Shown: positions 38,461 through 49,350 of the stretch, piece after piece
Position numbering within the stretch: the first letter of the stretch is position 1
Layout of the letters: every line of letters begins with the position of its first letter
Assembly (NCBI GenBank): GCA_946406115.1
Contig: OX291544.1
Span: 21,779,521 to 21,843,520 of the forward strand
DNA: 64,000 bases
DNA from: Apoda limacodes
Taxonomy: Eukaryota > Arthropoda > Insecta > Lepidoptera > Limacodidae
Reading direction: 5' to 3'
Notes under the pieces: generated by a model
What the model was told of the DNA's origin: nothing
What the model saw: the letters and a program-made list of their open reading frames with translations, nothing else
Databases searched by the model: none
Position numbers and translations under genes: made by a program

Positions 38461-38941
38461 AGGATATACCTCTTAGATCAAAAGTTATAACGTTTTCTTT
38501 GCAGTAAGTTAACAGAAGGTAATTAAAATAAAAATTAAATTAGATTTTTTTGTCATTCTTCCCTTCGATAAAAATGGGTCTAGTTTCACCCATTTTCATA
38601 TGTGCACTTTATGAAGACTCACACTGTATACAGGCTAACGTAGTATACTCTCAGACCGTGAAGAGAGTCACAGACAGTGGTAGCGCGGCTAAAATCAAAT
38701 AACCCAGGTGTAGGGCTCATTATATACACACCACACCAACTTTACACTATGAACAAATGTGTTAGTGTTGTATAAGGTTAGGCCGCTACGCGGAATGTTA
38801 CTTCACTCAATACATGGGAGAAAGGTAAAGCCTACACTGCTCATAAATACTAAGTATTTTACTTACACGAGGTTGTTGAAGTCGCATTTTCACTATCTAT
38901 TTGAAAATATTTAATTTAATACATAGTCTGCGGAAATTGAA

Positions 38942-38984
38942 ATCGATCATCGGACATCGATATTTTACACATAGCAACATCGAT
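38942..38984. promoter_or_regulatory. Cluster of three ATCGAT (DRE-like) motifs upstream of odr4
   Basis: ATCGAT occurs at 38942, 38956 (as CATCGATA) and 38979, within 43 bp and about 210-250 bp before the odr4 start codon. It is the core of the insect DREF site TATCGATA, common in housekeeping promoters. Position and clustering suggest the odr4 core promoter; no direct evidence of transcription start. Confidence 0.4.
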
Positions 38985-39000
38985 GATCCCTATCTGAGCC

Positions 39001-39112
39001 GCGTTCAAAAACTCACTCTATTTCGTGCTGTCTTTTTATACAGTAGAAAATGAATGTGCCATCTTATTGTCAGTGCTTAACCCGGGTTAATCTAAGTTGA
39101 GTTTTTGAACGC
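39001..39112. mobile_element. Short inverted-repeat element (MITE-like) next to odr4 start
   Basis: The ends are GCGTTCAAAAACTCA and its complement TGAGTTTTTGAACGC, enclosing about 80 bp. A second, more diverged copy lies at 18210-18333 with shared internal words (GTCAGTGC, TACAGTAGAAAA/TGCAGTAAAAT). It sits only 80 bp before the odr4 ATG, so it is in the 5' UTR or core promoter. Confidence 0.65.
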
Positions 39113-39191
39113 ACTTCAGCCAACCAGCAAAACTGGAAGAGGTTATTTTATTCAAACAGAAAATTATATTTTTGTAGATTTCACATTAGAA

Positions 39192-42100
39192 ATGGTTAGG
39201 ACTGTCTATTCACCTGAGTATTGTCTCCAATATTTGGAACAATATGCGTCTGATGAAATCTTTGTCATTGGATTAATCATAGGTCAAGTATGTAAATATT
39301 TACCAAATATTTGTTTCGTAAATTCTTAATTTTTTGAATTCAAATACTTAGTTATTGAAAATTGCAGGCTACTAGTGCTAGAGAAAACATAATACATTTA
39401 GCACGGACTCCTGAGGAGAAGTGTTCTGAGTCTTCATCAGAAGCCAGCTATGCTTTGAACAAACCTGAAGCTGCGAAGTCTCTTTTGGGCGTATCAGAAG
39501 GATGGGTCGCAGATCATGCAAAACACGTGACGAGGATGTTGCCTGGTGGAATGTTTGTCCAGGGTAATCCATTCCTCCATTTACATCTTATGTGTAATAA
39601 ATACTAAGCCTTATTTATTGCCCTTTAACTTTTATTTCACATAAGTACCAATTATAGTCTGAGATGAATGTTAGACACTTTTATTTAACTTAAGAGCTTA
39701 AGAGGGTGATATAGGCCAGAAAACTAATATCTATACCTATCATGTGCATGTAGGTGAACTAAAATTTACACATAAGTAGGATAGGACAGTTTGATTGGTT
39801 TCTGCCTAAATTGTAAGGGAGGAAGGAGCTTTAATAAAATAATGTGAGCGGGACCAGTTACTCATTATGAATCAAACGTAATACAGTGTACAATACCTAC
39901 TATAAAACAATTTTTTGATCATTAACTTTCAGGTATTTTCGTAACAAGTGATGCAGATATTTTTGAAGATCCAAATTCATTTAGCAAAGTAAAGGCCATT
40001 TTAAATCTTATGTATAAAGTGTTAAGTGTAAATCAGTATATGTATGGCAATTGCCCAGATTTGGATGAAAGACTAGTCCTACATATGTCTACTAATACAA
40101 AAGTGTTGACTTGCAAGAGTGTTGAAGTAGGATTGGGAAAAAGCACAGTTATCAAGCCTGTGGACTGGAAATTCTTGCCCAAACCTCAGCAATGGCAAAG
40201 GTTGGATTGTTATTATGAATTTGATGAAGTTTATCCTGTGATTGTTAAAAAAAGTGGCATTTCTGTAAAGCAACAATTTCAGGTAAGAATTTATTAATAT
40301 TATCAATCTATTGTATAAATGAATATGAATATTTATGGTCATCTCACAGTACCGTAAGCTTGTTTGCCACCTAAGTAGTATAGAAAAATGGTTTATATCA
40401 ACCATCGATTCCCAGGGGAAAATGTTATCAAAAACTGATTTTAATTAACACAAGTGCTTATTTGAAACTTAAGATACTGTATAAGTTGTGTTACATGTAC
40501 CAACTTGTTATAATTATGACTAATATTTTACTGTTCTTTAAAAAATAATTACCTACTTAAGATTTTTTTTTTCGTAATTCGTATTAATAATTATTAGGAT
40601 TCTTAAAGTAATTTGGCTGGGGGACTATGGTATCAGTTAATTTTGGAAAAGTGGTCTCTTGCCCAAAATATTTTGGGAATCCCTGACCTCGACGAACATA
40701 CAAATACATATAAGTACGGGAATGACCCATCTGTATGCCTCTATTTTCTGAGCAGCTTAGGCATTCAAGTGAGAACTCACAACATATCCCCAATGTTCTT
40801 CATTCTACAGAACCCTTACTTAATGTGTGTGCAACAGGCATTTAGCCGGCTTTAAATATTTATTATTTTACACTAGAGTTTACACTTTATGTTCAGTTTG
40901 AAGCTTGTATGTACTTTTCGATATGAAGAAAGAGCAAAATAATGACAAGAAAAGAAAGGTTGAAGAAGTCATTGTAGTTGAATTAATATTCTCCTATACA
41001 TTGGTAACATTTAGTTGATGCTCCAACAGCAAATGTAAGTTTGTAATTGTAATTTTTGCATCATAAAGGCTTATAGGTAACAAACAAAACAGATTTTTAA
41101 ATTTGCTAGTGAACAAAAAAATGAAAAAAGCATCGTAAATATTAATCAATTGTGCTTAAATGTTAATTATATTTATATGATTTTCAGCAAATTTTGGAGT
41201 CAGCCCAGAAAACTATTGATTCAAGTGTAATGTTCATAGACGGAGAACTTAAAGAAGGTTCAGAGCTTTTAGAACATGTCAACAAAAAGAAGAAACCTAA
41301 AAATAGTAGTAAATCATCACAACAAGAAGTTTTAAAGTCAATGCAAGTGTCTTTGTTTGTACCTTTCGTAAGTATATAAACTGGAGACCATGGTTCTCTC
41401 ATTTCATACCTAATTTGTTTGTTGTCTTAGGCCTTAGAGTCAATGATTAAAAGGAAAATCAATACATGATTCTGTAGTCATGAAAACTTGTTACTTAGTG
41501 ATAATAAAATCATTTCAAATCTTTTTACTGTTAAAAACTTAAATCCACCATATAACCAAATATATTCAAATGTTATTAAAACAGAGTGTGAGTTTATTTG
41601 CTTCATCTCGGAAAATACTGGACCAACTTTAATTGAAGTGTGTACGGGAATATTTCTATGTAAATACTTCATATAGTTTGTCATAAGTATGGCTATATTA
41701 TTCTGTCTATAGTCTTCTGTTTTACCACTTACAAGTATTACTCTTATTTGCGATTGTTCTTTTCGGGGAATAATACCAAAAAGATATGCAACATTTGTGT
41801 TCCTACTGCTATGTTTTATACCTAAGATACCATAATCAGATAGGTTCACATCCTAATATTCCTAATGCACTTTATTACTCTAAATGGTTCAATATATATT
41901 TGTTCACTCCCTTAATTCAGGTAAAACAATTAAAAGTTGTTATCTAACATATACTTTAATATGGCAGGTATCCAATATAAAGGGAAAGTCATTATAGAAT
42001 GGAAATGGAAAATCCAATGGAACTAGTTAGTTAGTTAGTTGGACTTATGTTTTCCGCACTTAGCCTCATAATAGGGCCATTGTACGTAGGTAACCAATAC

Positions 42101-44978
42101 CTGTCATTGGTTACTCATACCATCCCAGCTCCATCCAAAAGTTAAGGAGGCATCTGATGTTATTCAGCGCCTCTCTCATGGTTTATGGATTCTTAAGGAG
42201 CTTTGTCCGTTGGTCGCTCACGCGTTTGGAGTGAAAAACCACGTGAGACGGTGTCTCCTCGGCTTCCATACAGCCCCTGCATAGAGGATTGTCGCTAACG
42301 CCGATATTGAAAAATTGCTTGTTTAGCGGGCAGTGACCTGTTATTATGCCAATCCAATGGAGCTAATTTAAATAGGACAGGGATAGTTGAAAAGATGAGG
42401 AATACTTTTTACCTCATCTTAGAGTTACGTAGAGTTAAGTAAGCAAAGCTTGTGTTATGGAAACCAAACAATGGATAGAAATACATATACATTACTTTTT
42501 TCTGTAAATACATATCATACATAAATACATCTTGACTCAAGATGAACATAAATGTTTATGACATAAATGCTTATGCAGTGCGGGAATCAAATCCACACTC
42601 TGTGCACAGCAACCAGCCACACTACCAACTGGGCTGCAAGGAATTCAAGTTATTCAATTTATTGTAATGTAATTTACATTGTGCAATTTAACATTTTTAG
42701 GAGAACTCATTGCCTGAAACAGTGGAGTACTTAGAATGCGATGGCAGCATACACTTTAGTGGGGTAGTTTCATCTACAGTATTTATTTATCCAAAAGCAA
42801 CTGTGAGTGAAGCCATCACAGCGGTCAGACAAGACATCATACGATCACTCGCGTCACGCTTCACTATGCATTGTGATGCTTTGATCGATGATAATTTATT
42901 GCCTGAAGGTACATACATATATCTATATTTTTAAATAAGTGCAGATGATTATTAATTTAGTAATTTTATGTTAGTTAAACTTATTTTTATTTGTGGTACA
43001 AAGACTTGGTTAATAACCTTTGGCCTTGTGAAAGCAAGCTATAGATAGAGGTATGTTAGGTGTTGTATAGTTTAGGGAACTTTATTGTCATTATAAGAAC
43101 CTTTGAGAATAATTAAAAAATTTAGATGTGTAGTTTATATGTACACTTGTGTAAATAATACTGCCATGAATTAGTTCAATTATGTATAAATTAAATTTAT
43201 CTACAATAATAGAACAATTTCATACTCATCATTCCTAGGGATTGTAACTGTTACCTACTATAATTTTAAATAAGTAGGTACTAATTACAAATTATTATTT
43301 TTGAAGTAAACTTCCTAGTTCCAACCATTTTAGTTCGTTAATACTTACTGCAAGATTTTATTTTAAACTTAGTCGTAATATAACTCGCTTTTAATTCCTT
43401 ATTTTCAGAAAAGGTATGTTTCAATGAACCACCCCGTCGTGTCTTAGTACCAGTCGGCTCGTTGTATCTCTGCGACTACTTGTTCCCTGGCGAAGCTCCC
43501 GCTGAGGCCTTACTTTCTGTCAGAGAACTGCTCGATTTGCAGATCACGGAGGCTGACGTCGTTTGCGATATTGAGACTCCTGCAGGTAAATTGTTTTATA
43601 TTTTCATAAATTGACCAGTTATGGCTTTAAAAACACTAAACTCTGTAAGTTACATACAAATCATCACTCATCAAAGAGGTCTCCAATTAAAAGATTTGAG
43701 ATGTTTCGTGATAGTCCGTTAGATCACGAGCCGAAAGCAAGTAGTTCAAATTTTACTTTAAGGTTTAACGGAATAAAACCCTTTACATTTTTTAAAATGG
43801 GCTTAGTTCACCATAGGTTTTAAGGACTTCGCCGATAAAAGACCTAGTAACTTTATCGGCGACAAGTTTTACATTTTTGCAAAACTAAGCCCATTTTAAA
43901 AAATGTAAAGGGTTTTATTCCGTTAAACCTTAAAGTTAAAAGTTAAACTTAAAACTAAAAATTAGTAGGAGTACAATGAATTTTGAGTCTTGCTAATTTG
44001 ATGAAGTGTAAAAATTTCTTTCAAGTGGGCAAATGTACTAAAGCTGTCAAAACTGAATAGCTAAGTTCATTTAATCATGCATGGATCTATTGTCCCACTG
44101 CGACCGCTGCACTGCATCCTAGGTAAAGCACGGTGAGACGCGGGGATGTAGTAACTGTGTATGTCATGCAAATGAGATTAAATATCCAAAAATGTATCTC
44201 CAGAGTTCCAGACGTGTAATACATCAAGAAGCACTTTTTTGAACTGGAAGAAGAACTCGTGGTATGAATAGAAAAAAAAAATATCTACATAAACACGAAA
44301 GCTTATAGTTGACTAGCATAAATAATATTTAGGAATCCACCGAATATCATCATTACTTAATAAATAAAAATAGATATTACTATAACAATATTGTAACTAA
44401 TATCTTTAGGACTAATATGTAGTATTAATCTCATGTGAGGCGCAATACAGCAATCATCTGTAATGCATGTTATGTTCCCTAATTTTTGTAGCGTTTTATA
44501 CGGCGAGCGTTATGTTCGGTGGTAGTAGATCTATGAAAAAAAAACTTTTGTCACTGGCCGCTGTGCCGAGACATGGGGGTAGCAGGTTCAATCTTTCAGC
44601 GTCTAAAAGGCGACGATGATGATTTTTGTCGTCAGTAAACGTATATAATAATATGGATGGGTAATACATTTACGGTAAGGTTGGTTTTTTTTAGAGATAA
44701 TAATTGCATGTTTAATTACGCACGCGGGTGTTTGACGAAACACGCATATCTCTAAAAACACCCTAAAGTCTTTGTATCACTCTTTTTCAGATACTTCAGA
44801 ATTCGACGCTTTGGATCGAGACACTAGCAGCGAAGAGCTACTAGCGACCCCGCAAGAAGCTAGTCAATTCATGTACATAACTGGCATATGTTTTGCCATG
44901 TTAGTTCTTATTGTCTCCGTTATAGTACACTACTATGACGCTGTTGCTGACGTTTTAAGAAAAGGATTCAAGCGTTAA
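39192..44978 (+). CDS. odr4: odr4 homologue (ODR-4 / C1orf27 family), complete
   Basis: Seven exons join in frame: 39192-39287, 39368-39563, 39933-40282, 41188-41367, 42701-42908, 43409-43585 and 44791-44978 (stop TAA). All borders are AG/GT. The product is 464 aa, close to the 454 aa of human ODR4. Family hallmarks are GLIIGQ at residues 27-32, RMLPGG at 88-93, a central FIDGELKEG segment, and SIHFSGVV followed by AVRQDIIRSLASR. A single membrane segment lies at about 430-450, with a short basic tail (RKGFKR), so it should be tail-anchored with its bulk in the cytosol. ODR-4 was found in worms as needed for chemoreceptor trafficking; the vertebrate protein is an ER partner of the UFM1 protease UFSP2 (established). 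The ATG at 39192 is chosen because MVRTVYSPEYCLQYL aligns with the human start; reading further upstream in frame has no ATG. Introns carry a LINE, a SINE and a hairpin element. Confidence 0.95.
40347..40387 (+). mobile_element. Tiny LINE tail fragment in odr4 intron 3
   Basis: ACCGTAAGCTTGTTTGCCAC followed by CTAAGTAGTAT matches the last 40 bp of the LINE ending at 16240. Confidence 0.6.
42025..42350 (-). mobile_element. 5'-truncated RNase H-type LINE with target-site duplication
   Basis: The reverse complement encodes GIITGHCPLNKQFF, CRGCMEAEETPSHVV, the C-terminal segment of R1/I/jockey-group LINE polyproteins. Its 3' tail is an (AACT)n repeat at the left end (42025-42040 on the + strand as TTAG repeats). 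AATCCAATGGAACT at 42011-42024 and AATCCAATGGAGCT at 42351-42364 flank it, a 14-bp duplication with one mismatch. It sits in odr4 intron 4. Confidence 0.85.
42445..42640 (-). mobile_element. tRNA-derived SINE in odr4 intron 4
   Basis: The reverse complement has a tRNA-like head: GCAGCCCAGTTGGTAGTGTG with a box A-like part, then GTGGATTTGATTCCCGCAC as box B. The body ends in GCTTGTGTTATGG-type sequence (left end). A second copy lies at 30337-30512, same orientation. Confidence 0.75.
43755..43936. mobile_element. Perfect 54-bp inverted repeat in odr4 intron 6
   Basis: The left arm 43755-43808 (starting ACTTTAAGGTTTAACGGAAT) and right arm 43883-43936 are exact complements over all 54 bases. The 74-bp loop has a second short stem (CGCCGATAAA / TTTATCGGCG). 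Confidence 0.9.
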
Positions 44979-45096
44979 GTTTTATTTATTGTTATTGATC
45001 TGCATTTAATTTTAATATTTGTTTTTATATTATGATGAAATAATGTGATGTATTATGTAAAGAGATTGATTGTGTAATTATTTAAATGTATTTTTT

Positions 45097-45102
45097 ATTA
45101 AA
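45097..45102 (+). terminator. Possible odr4 polyadenylation signal ATTAAA
   Basis: The common variant ATTAAA lies 119 bp after the odr4 stop codon in AT-rich 3' sequence, followed by T-rich DNA. Other hexamer variants exist nearby, so the assignment is tentative. Confidence 0.4.
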
Positions 45103-46221
45103 TAACTATTTTTATAAGATATTGTTTTATATCGTACTTGTTAAGAGGCGACAGAAAACTTTAGTAAAAACAAGAACAAGGCTATATGTAACTAAGCGTG
45201 TGTGAGTAGTGCAGGTACTATCAACTACTATCCTTTTAACACTGCTTCTGATGCATACAGTGTATTGATTTATTTATATATGTCCCATATAAATGGTCAA
45301 ATTATTCAAAAACAGAATCTAGGAAAAATTGTTTCTTTTGGAAAACAATAGATATAAGGCCCACTAAGATAAAAACTAACCTATGTTTCTCATCAATCTC
45401 GCCCAGCCCACGACAAATGTTATCGTTACATTATTGAGACGGCCATTAAAAACTAGATTTTGCTTTCTACTATATTTTAAATGTAAAAGGATAAAATAGT
45501 ATATTACTGCCGCGGCCCGCAAATGCAGCATAACAGGAGGATCGTGACATCACAGAGTCTAGTTATGCTTAGTTGTGGACAAGGCTTGTAGAGTGCTTTT
45601 CTCAAGCATACATGTAAAACAATACAATAATGTACATATTTATTTAAAAAACTCAATATTTTAAAAACTGTATTGACAATAATAAAAATAGTTTGGTTAT
45701 TTTGCCGCCAGTTCGCCGCGTTCAAATATCGTTTTTTTTTATTTCCTTTTTAAAATTAATGTAATGGCACATTCTTTTTGTTGCGCCAGTACGAAATTTA
45801 AATAAAACTTGATGAGCTATCTCTTTAGTTATCAGTGTCCGACTTTAAAAAAGTTCGTTCCATTTTCAAATTACATATTCGACAGCTCGAGCGGCCGGCT
45901 AAAACATTGTGGGCTGCTCTCTGATACTGTACTGCAAGTACGATTTATTCCAAAGAAGCTTGTGCAAGATATGGTCGCATGTTTGAGAAAATAATAATTT
46001 AATTTCACTATTGCTATCGTAGTAGCACAGCTTTTACTCGCTTGGCAGTCACTTTGCAACCGGAATCTAAAATTACTCTTTGATGCATCTGGATAAAATA
46101 CTTATTACGTAACTCTATAACAGCTTCACCATAGTCTGGCATGACTTGCAATCAAGTAAATCGTCTAGTTTTTTAAATATATTTACTAACATATCTAATA
46201 CTATTAAACATTCTTGTAAAT

Positions 46222-46436
46222 GCCGCAGAAGGTAATTTCCTGCCGCGAACGTTTAGGATGTGGAATAAGCTCCCTGCCTAGGTTGTCTCTAAGGACTACA
46301 GTATGGGGTTCTTCAGGAAGTTATTAGATTTTGGAAGGGCCGGCAACGCGTAAGTGATGTCCCAGGTGTTGCATGCGTCAATAGGCAGCGGTGACCGCTT
46401 ACCACCAGGCGGACCACCTTAGCAGTGTAAAAAGAA
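46222..46436 (+). mobile_element. LINE 3'-end fragment downstream of odr4
   Basis: It matches about 16010-16230 of the LINE: CGCGAACGTTTAGGATGTGG, AGCTCCCTGCC, AAGGACTACAGTATGGGGTT, GGTGACCGCTTACCACCAGG, ending CTTAGCAGTGTAAAAAG. Several small deletions are present. Confidence 0.85.
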
Positions 46437-48354
46437 AAATAACTGCATTTTCTCTTTTGTACTTATCGCGAAATACTAAGTGCGAACGAGGGAAAGCGCA
46501 TTACTCGCAAACACCAAGTTAATGATATATATAAAAGCCTGGTGTTGAATATATAATAAGTACAAATCGCGTTACCCCAGTATGTGTTATGAGTACGAGA
46601 ACCTATGTACCTAACTATTTACGACAAGGTTTGAGTTACCAACTTAAAAAAAAAAAAAAATCTTTTCTAAACTACTGTAGTGACAACCCTAAAAAAAGCT
46701 TGGGTTCATGTTCCCTAAAAGAGTACGAATGACTTTAGTCTCGAATTTTCTTAATGCTTGCATTTTGGTAATACTGGATAACGTGCCTTTCAGCACGCAG
46801 TAGATGGGTATTTTCGTCATGAACGTAAAATGAACCTTTATTATGTAAGTAATTGCTTTCTGTGTAAAAGTTATATAGTAATCAAATGAAAAACTTAGAA
46901 AAAAATCTCTCTTCTAAATGACAAAAATAGTGGAGCATACTCTAATTTTTGAACGAAAGTTCAAGTACGAATTTTATAGATTTAACTTGAAACATGACGG
47001 GTTTTTATACTAACTTTTAACACGAATTTATCCCTTAGGAGGTCTTTTCTTTTTTCGACTTAACGTACAACCTGACCACATTGTCCAAATTTATTCATCG
47101 TAGGTTCATTAGTTATAGTTACAGTCAGGACATTGCATTAGGTTTCAAATGGGAGATTAATAAGGCGGTGACATACGGGACAAACATGACATGAGAATTT
47201 TGTAATAGAATGTAAAAAATTTTTATTAATTATTGGCTTGTGTACTTACTGCACTGTACTTTATTTTTTTACATGGTTAAGATTGTCAAAAATTTATGGA
47301 TGGTTAATTCCTTTGCAAGCTTTACAAACTTACTAACTGCCAGACGCACGTACACAATTTGCGGTAAAAAACGTAAATTGATCACGTACACGCTCATGGG
47401 CTGATACTGTTCATACTTAATGGTTTATTCCTTTTCTGGCATTGAGTCTTTATTTTTATTGATATCAGACAAAACCAGTTCGAAATAAAAAAAAAAACAT
47501 ACTTAGCCGATGAACCATTGTGTCCCTTCTTTTTAGGGTTCTATACGAAAATGGTCAAGAGGTAAAAATTACGTACCTATGTATCTGTCCATTTATCGGT
47601 ATGTGAAACGAGATATAATAAAATGGACTGTTTTGGTCCTCAAAAATTGGACCTTAGGTATATCGCTATTTGTAAGTCGTTAATAAACTACAACCTAAGT
47701 ACTATCGTTTCGGAATCAATATGTCACAGCCTTATCATTTCGCCATTGTTTTTTCATTTGGATTGGTCTTCAGATTAATTTTTCGCTTCGTAAAATTAAA
47801 GAATTAATGAATTTCATAACGGATTCTTTAACTTTTCAACCATGTATTAGCTTTATAAATAATTATTGGCATCCTTTGGTTAAAGCCCCTAAACAATGAA
47901 ATTTATAACTTTCTTATATTTTTTGTAAGCTGAAAATAAATCTAAATTACCTACTGCTTAAAATGGGCGCCTATTAAACGAACGCGGTCGTAGGCGTAAG
48001 CGTTGGAGAATTCTCCTCAAAATATCAGCTACTCTTCAAAAGCTATTTTGTCTTAGATAAAGGCCTTGTCTTCATTTGTCCTAAAATCACTGTTCTATTT
48101 AAATAATTTATTTCAGCTAAGATATCCCTGTGTTGGAAATAAAAATGGAATTTTTTGTTGTATATAAAATGTCTCTAAGTTGTCCTATTATTAAATAGTT
48201 ACTTATTTACGGAATAATTAATAGGTAGGTACTTCAGTAAATTGCATATGACTGTAGCTAACCAACAGATGCCTAATAAAAAAAGTGGGTGGGCTCTGTC
48301 TGGAACTTCGGAGATTCTTGAATTTGATGCCGCAATCATATGTAGGTATGTAGT

Positions 48355-49350
48355 TTTAAGGTTCCGTACCCAAAGGGTACAAACGAGACCCTATTGCTAA
48401 GACTTTGCTGTCCGTCTATCACCAGGCTGTAGGTATCTATCTCATGAACCGTGATAGTTGCAATTGAAATTTTTACAGATGATGTATTTTTGTTGTCGCT
48501 ATAACAGCGCATACTTAAAATTGAATAAAATGAGGAGATAATTTTTGATATATTTCCGAGTTTTAAAAACAATGTTTTCGAAAACTTACAAGCTTCCTAG
48601 ACGCCGCTAGTAAATTTGTGAATGTGGGTGTGATGACGACCATCGGGTTAAAGAAAACACATGAAATTTTTAATTAATTATTAATTTAAAACTTATTTCT
48701 ACATTAAGTATTTTTTTAAACTTATATGCGTACTACACTTTTCAGGGTTTCGTAGCCAAATGGCAAAAACGGATCTCTTACAAATTTGTCGTGTCAACTC
48801 ATGTCCGTCTTCCATCTGTCCATATGTCTTAGGCTCACAGCCTTCTGTCTTTGCATCAATTCTAATGAAATTTTACATACCTACTGAGTATGTAATTTTT
48901 TTATACCACTAAGGTGGCGAACAAGCACGGGGTCCGCTTGATGGTTTGGTAAGCGGTCACTGCAGTCTATGGACGCTTTCATACGACTCAATGTATTCTA
49001 ATGTATTTTGTAAACCGCCGCATACATATTTTTAGAGGAAGTTTTCGAGAGATGATTTTTATTGTTTAGCGCACTCATTCATTTTTGAGGTTTTTTAGTA
49101 GATTTTTTTTTATGATTAATATTTTGCGAGTTATTGGCTTCCAAAGTTAAAAAAATTATGTTACTTTAAACCGTGTGCTCTAAAAATCTAAATAAAATCG
49201 ACGTACTTTATAAAACTCTATAAATAGGTACTTTCGATAGAAATATTTTAAACAAAATCCGTTCACAATTTTTTGTGATATTCTCAATAATACTCATTCT
49301 GCGGAACTCTAACTTAATGCGTACGCGACACGCACTTGGCTGGTCTTTAA
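48355..49350 (-). repeat. Minus-strand copies of the 'GGCCAAGTGCG' repeat
   Basis: Pieces start with TTTTAAGGTTCCGTACCC (48355) and TTTCAGGGTTTCGTAGCC (48742), and end with GACACGCACTTGGCTGG (49330). A LINE tail (48902-48985) lies between them. Confidence 0.5.
48902..48985 (-). mobile_element. LINE 3'-end fragment
   Basis: The plus strand reads ACCACTAAGGTGGCGAACAA, then TCCGCTTGATGGTTTGGTAA and GTCTATGGACGC, the reverse complement of the LINE terminal 85 bp. Confidence 0.75.

Larger units (their letters stand above)
34487..38626. mobile_element. 4.1-kb nested foldback element with 200-bp TIRs
   Basis: The outer ends are CAGTGTGAGTCTTCATAAAG and CTTTATGAAGACTCACACTG, with TA on both sides. 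The inverted arms (34487-34698 and 38440-38626) are about 90% alike and include GGGTGAAACTAGACCCATTT and AACTTTTGATC. Next to the right arm is an 800-bp palindrome (37610-38460); the two together would form one long foldback if 34700-37600 were removed. That stretch is therefore a later insertion. No transposase frame is present. The TA flanks and CAGTG ends suggest Tc1/mariner-type mobilisation. Confidence 0.75.

Noticed and set aside
39105..39191. In-frame upstream extension of odr4 (29 codons)
   Set aside because: It has no ATG, includes the end of a mobile inverted repeat, and the family start aligns with ATG 39192.
40613..40855. 80-codon open frame in an odr4 intron
   Set aside because: Exons 3 and 4 join in phase without it, it has no family match, and borders do not fit splice sites in frame.
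41478..41849. 123-codon minus-strand open frame in odr4 intron 4
   Set aside because: AT-rich, no domain recognised, antisense within an intron; likely chance.
42024..42040. TTAG repeats as a possible telomere-like (TTAGG) tract
   Set aside because: They are the 3' tail of a minus-strand LINE with a target duplication, and the unit is 4 not 5 bases.
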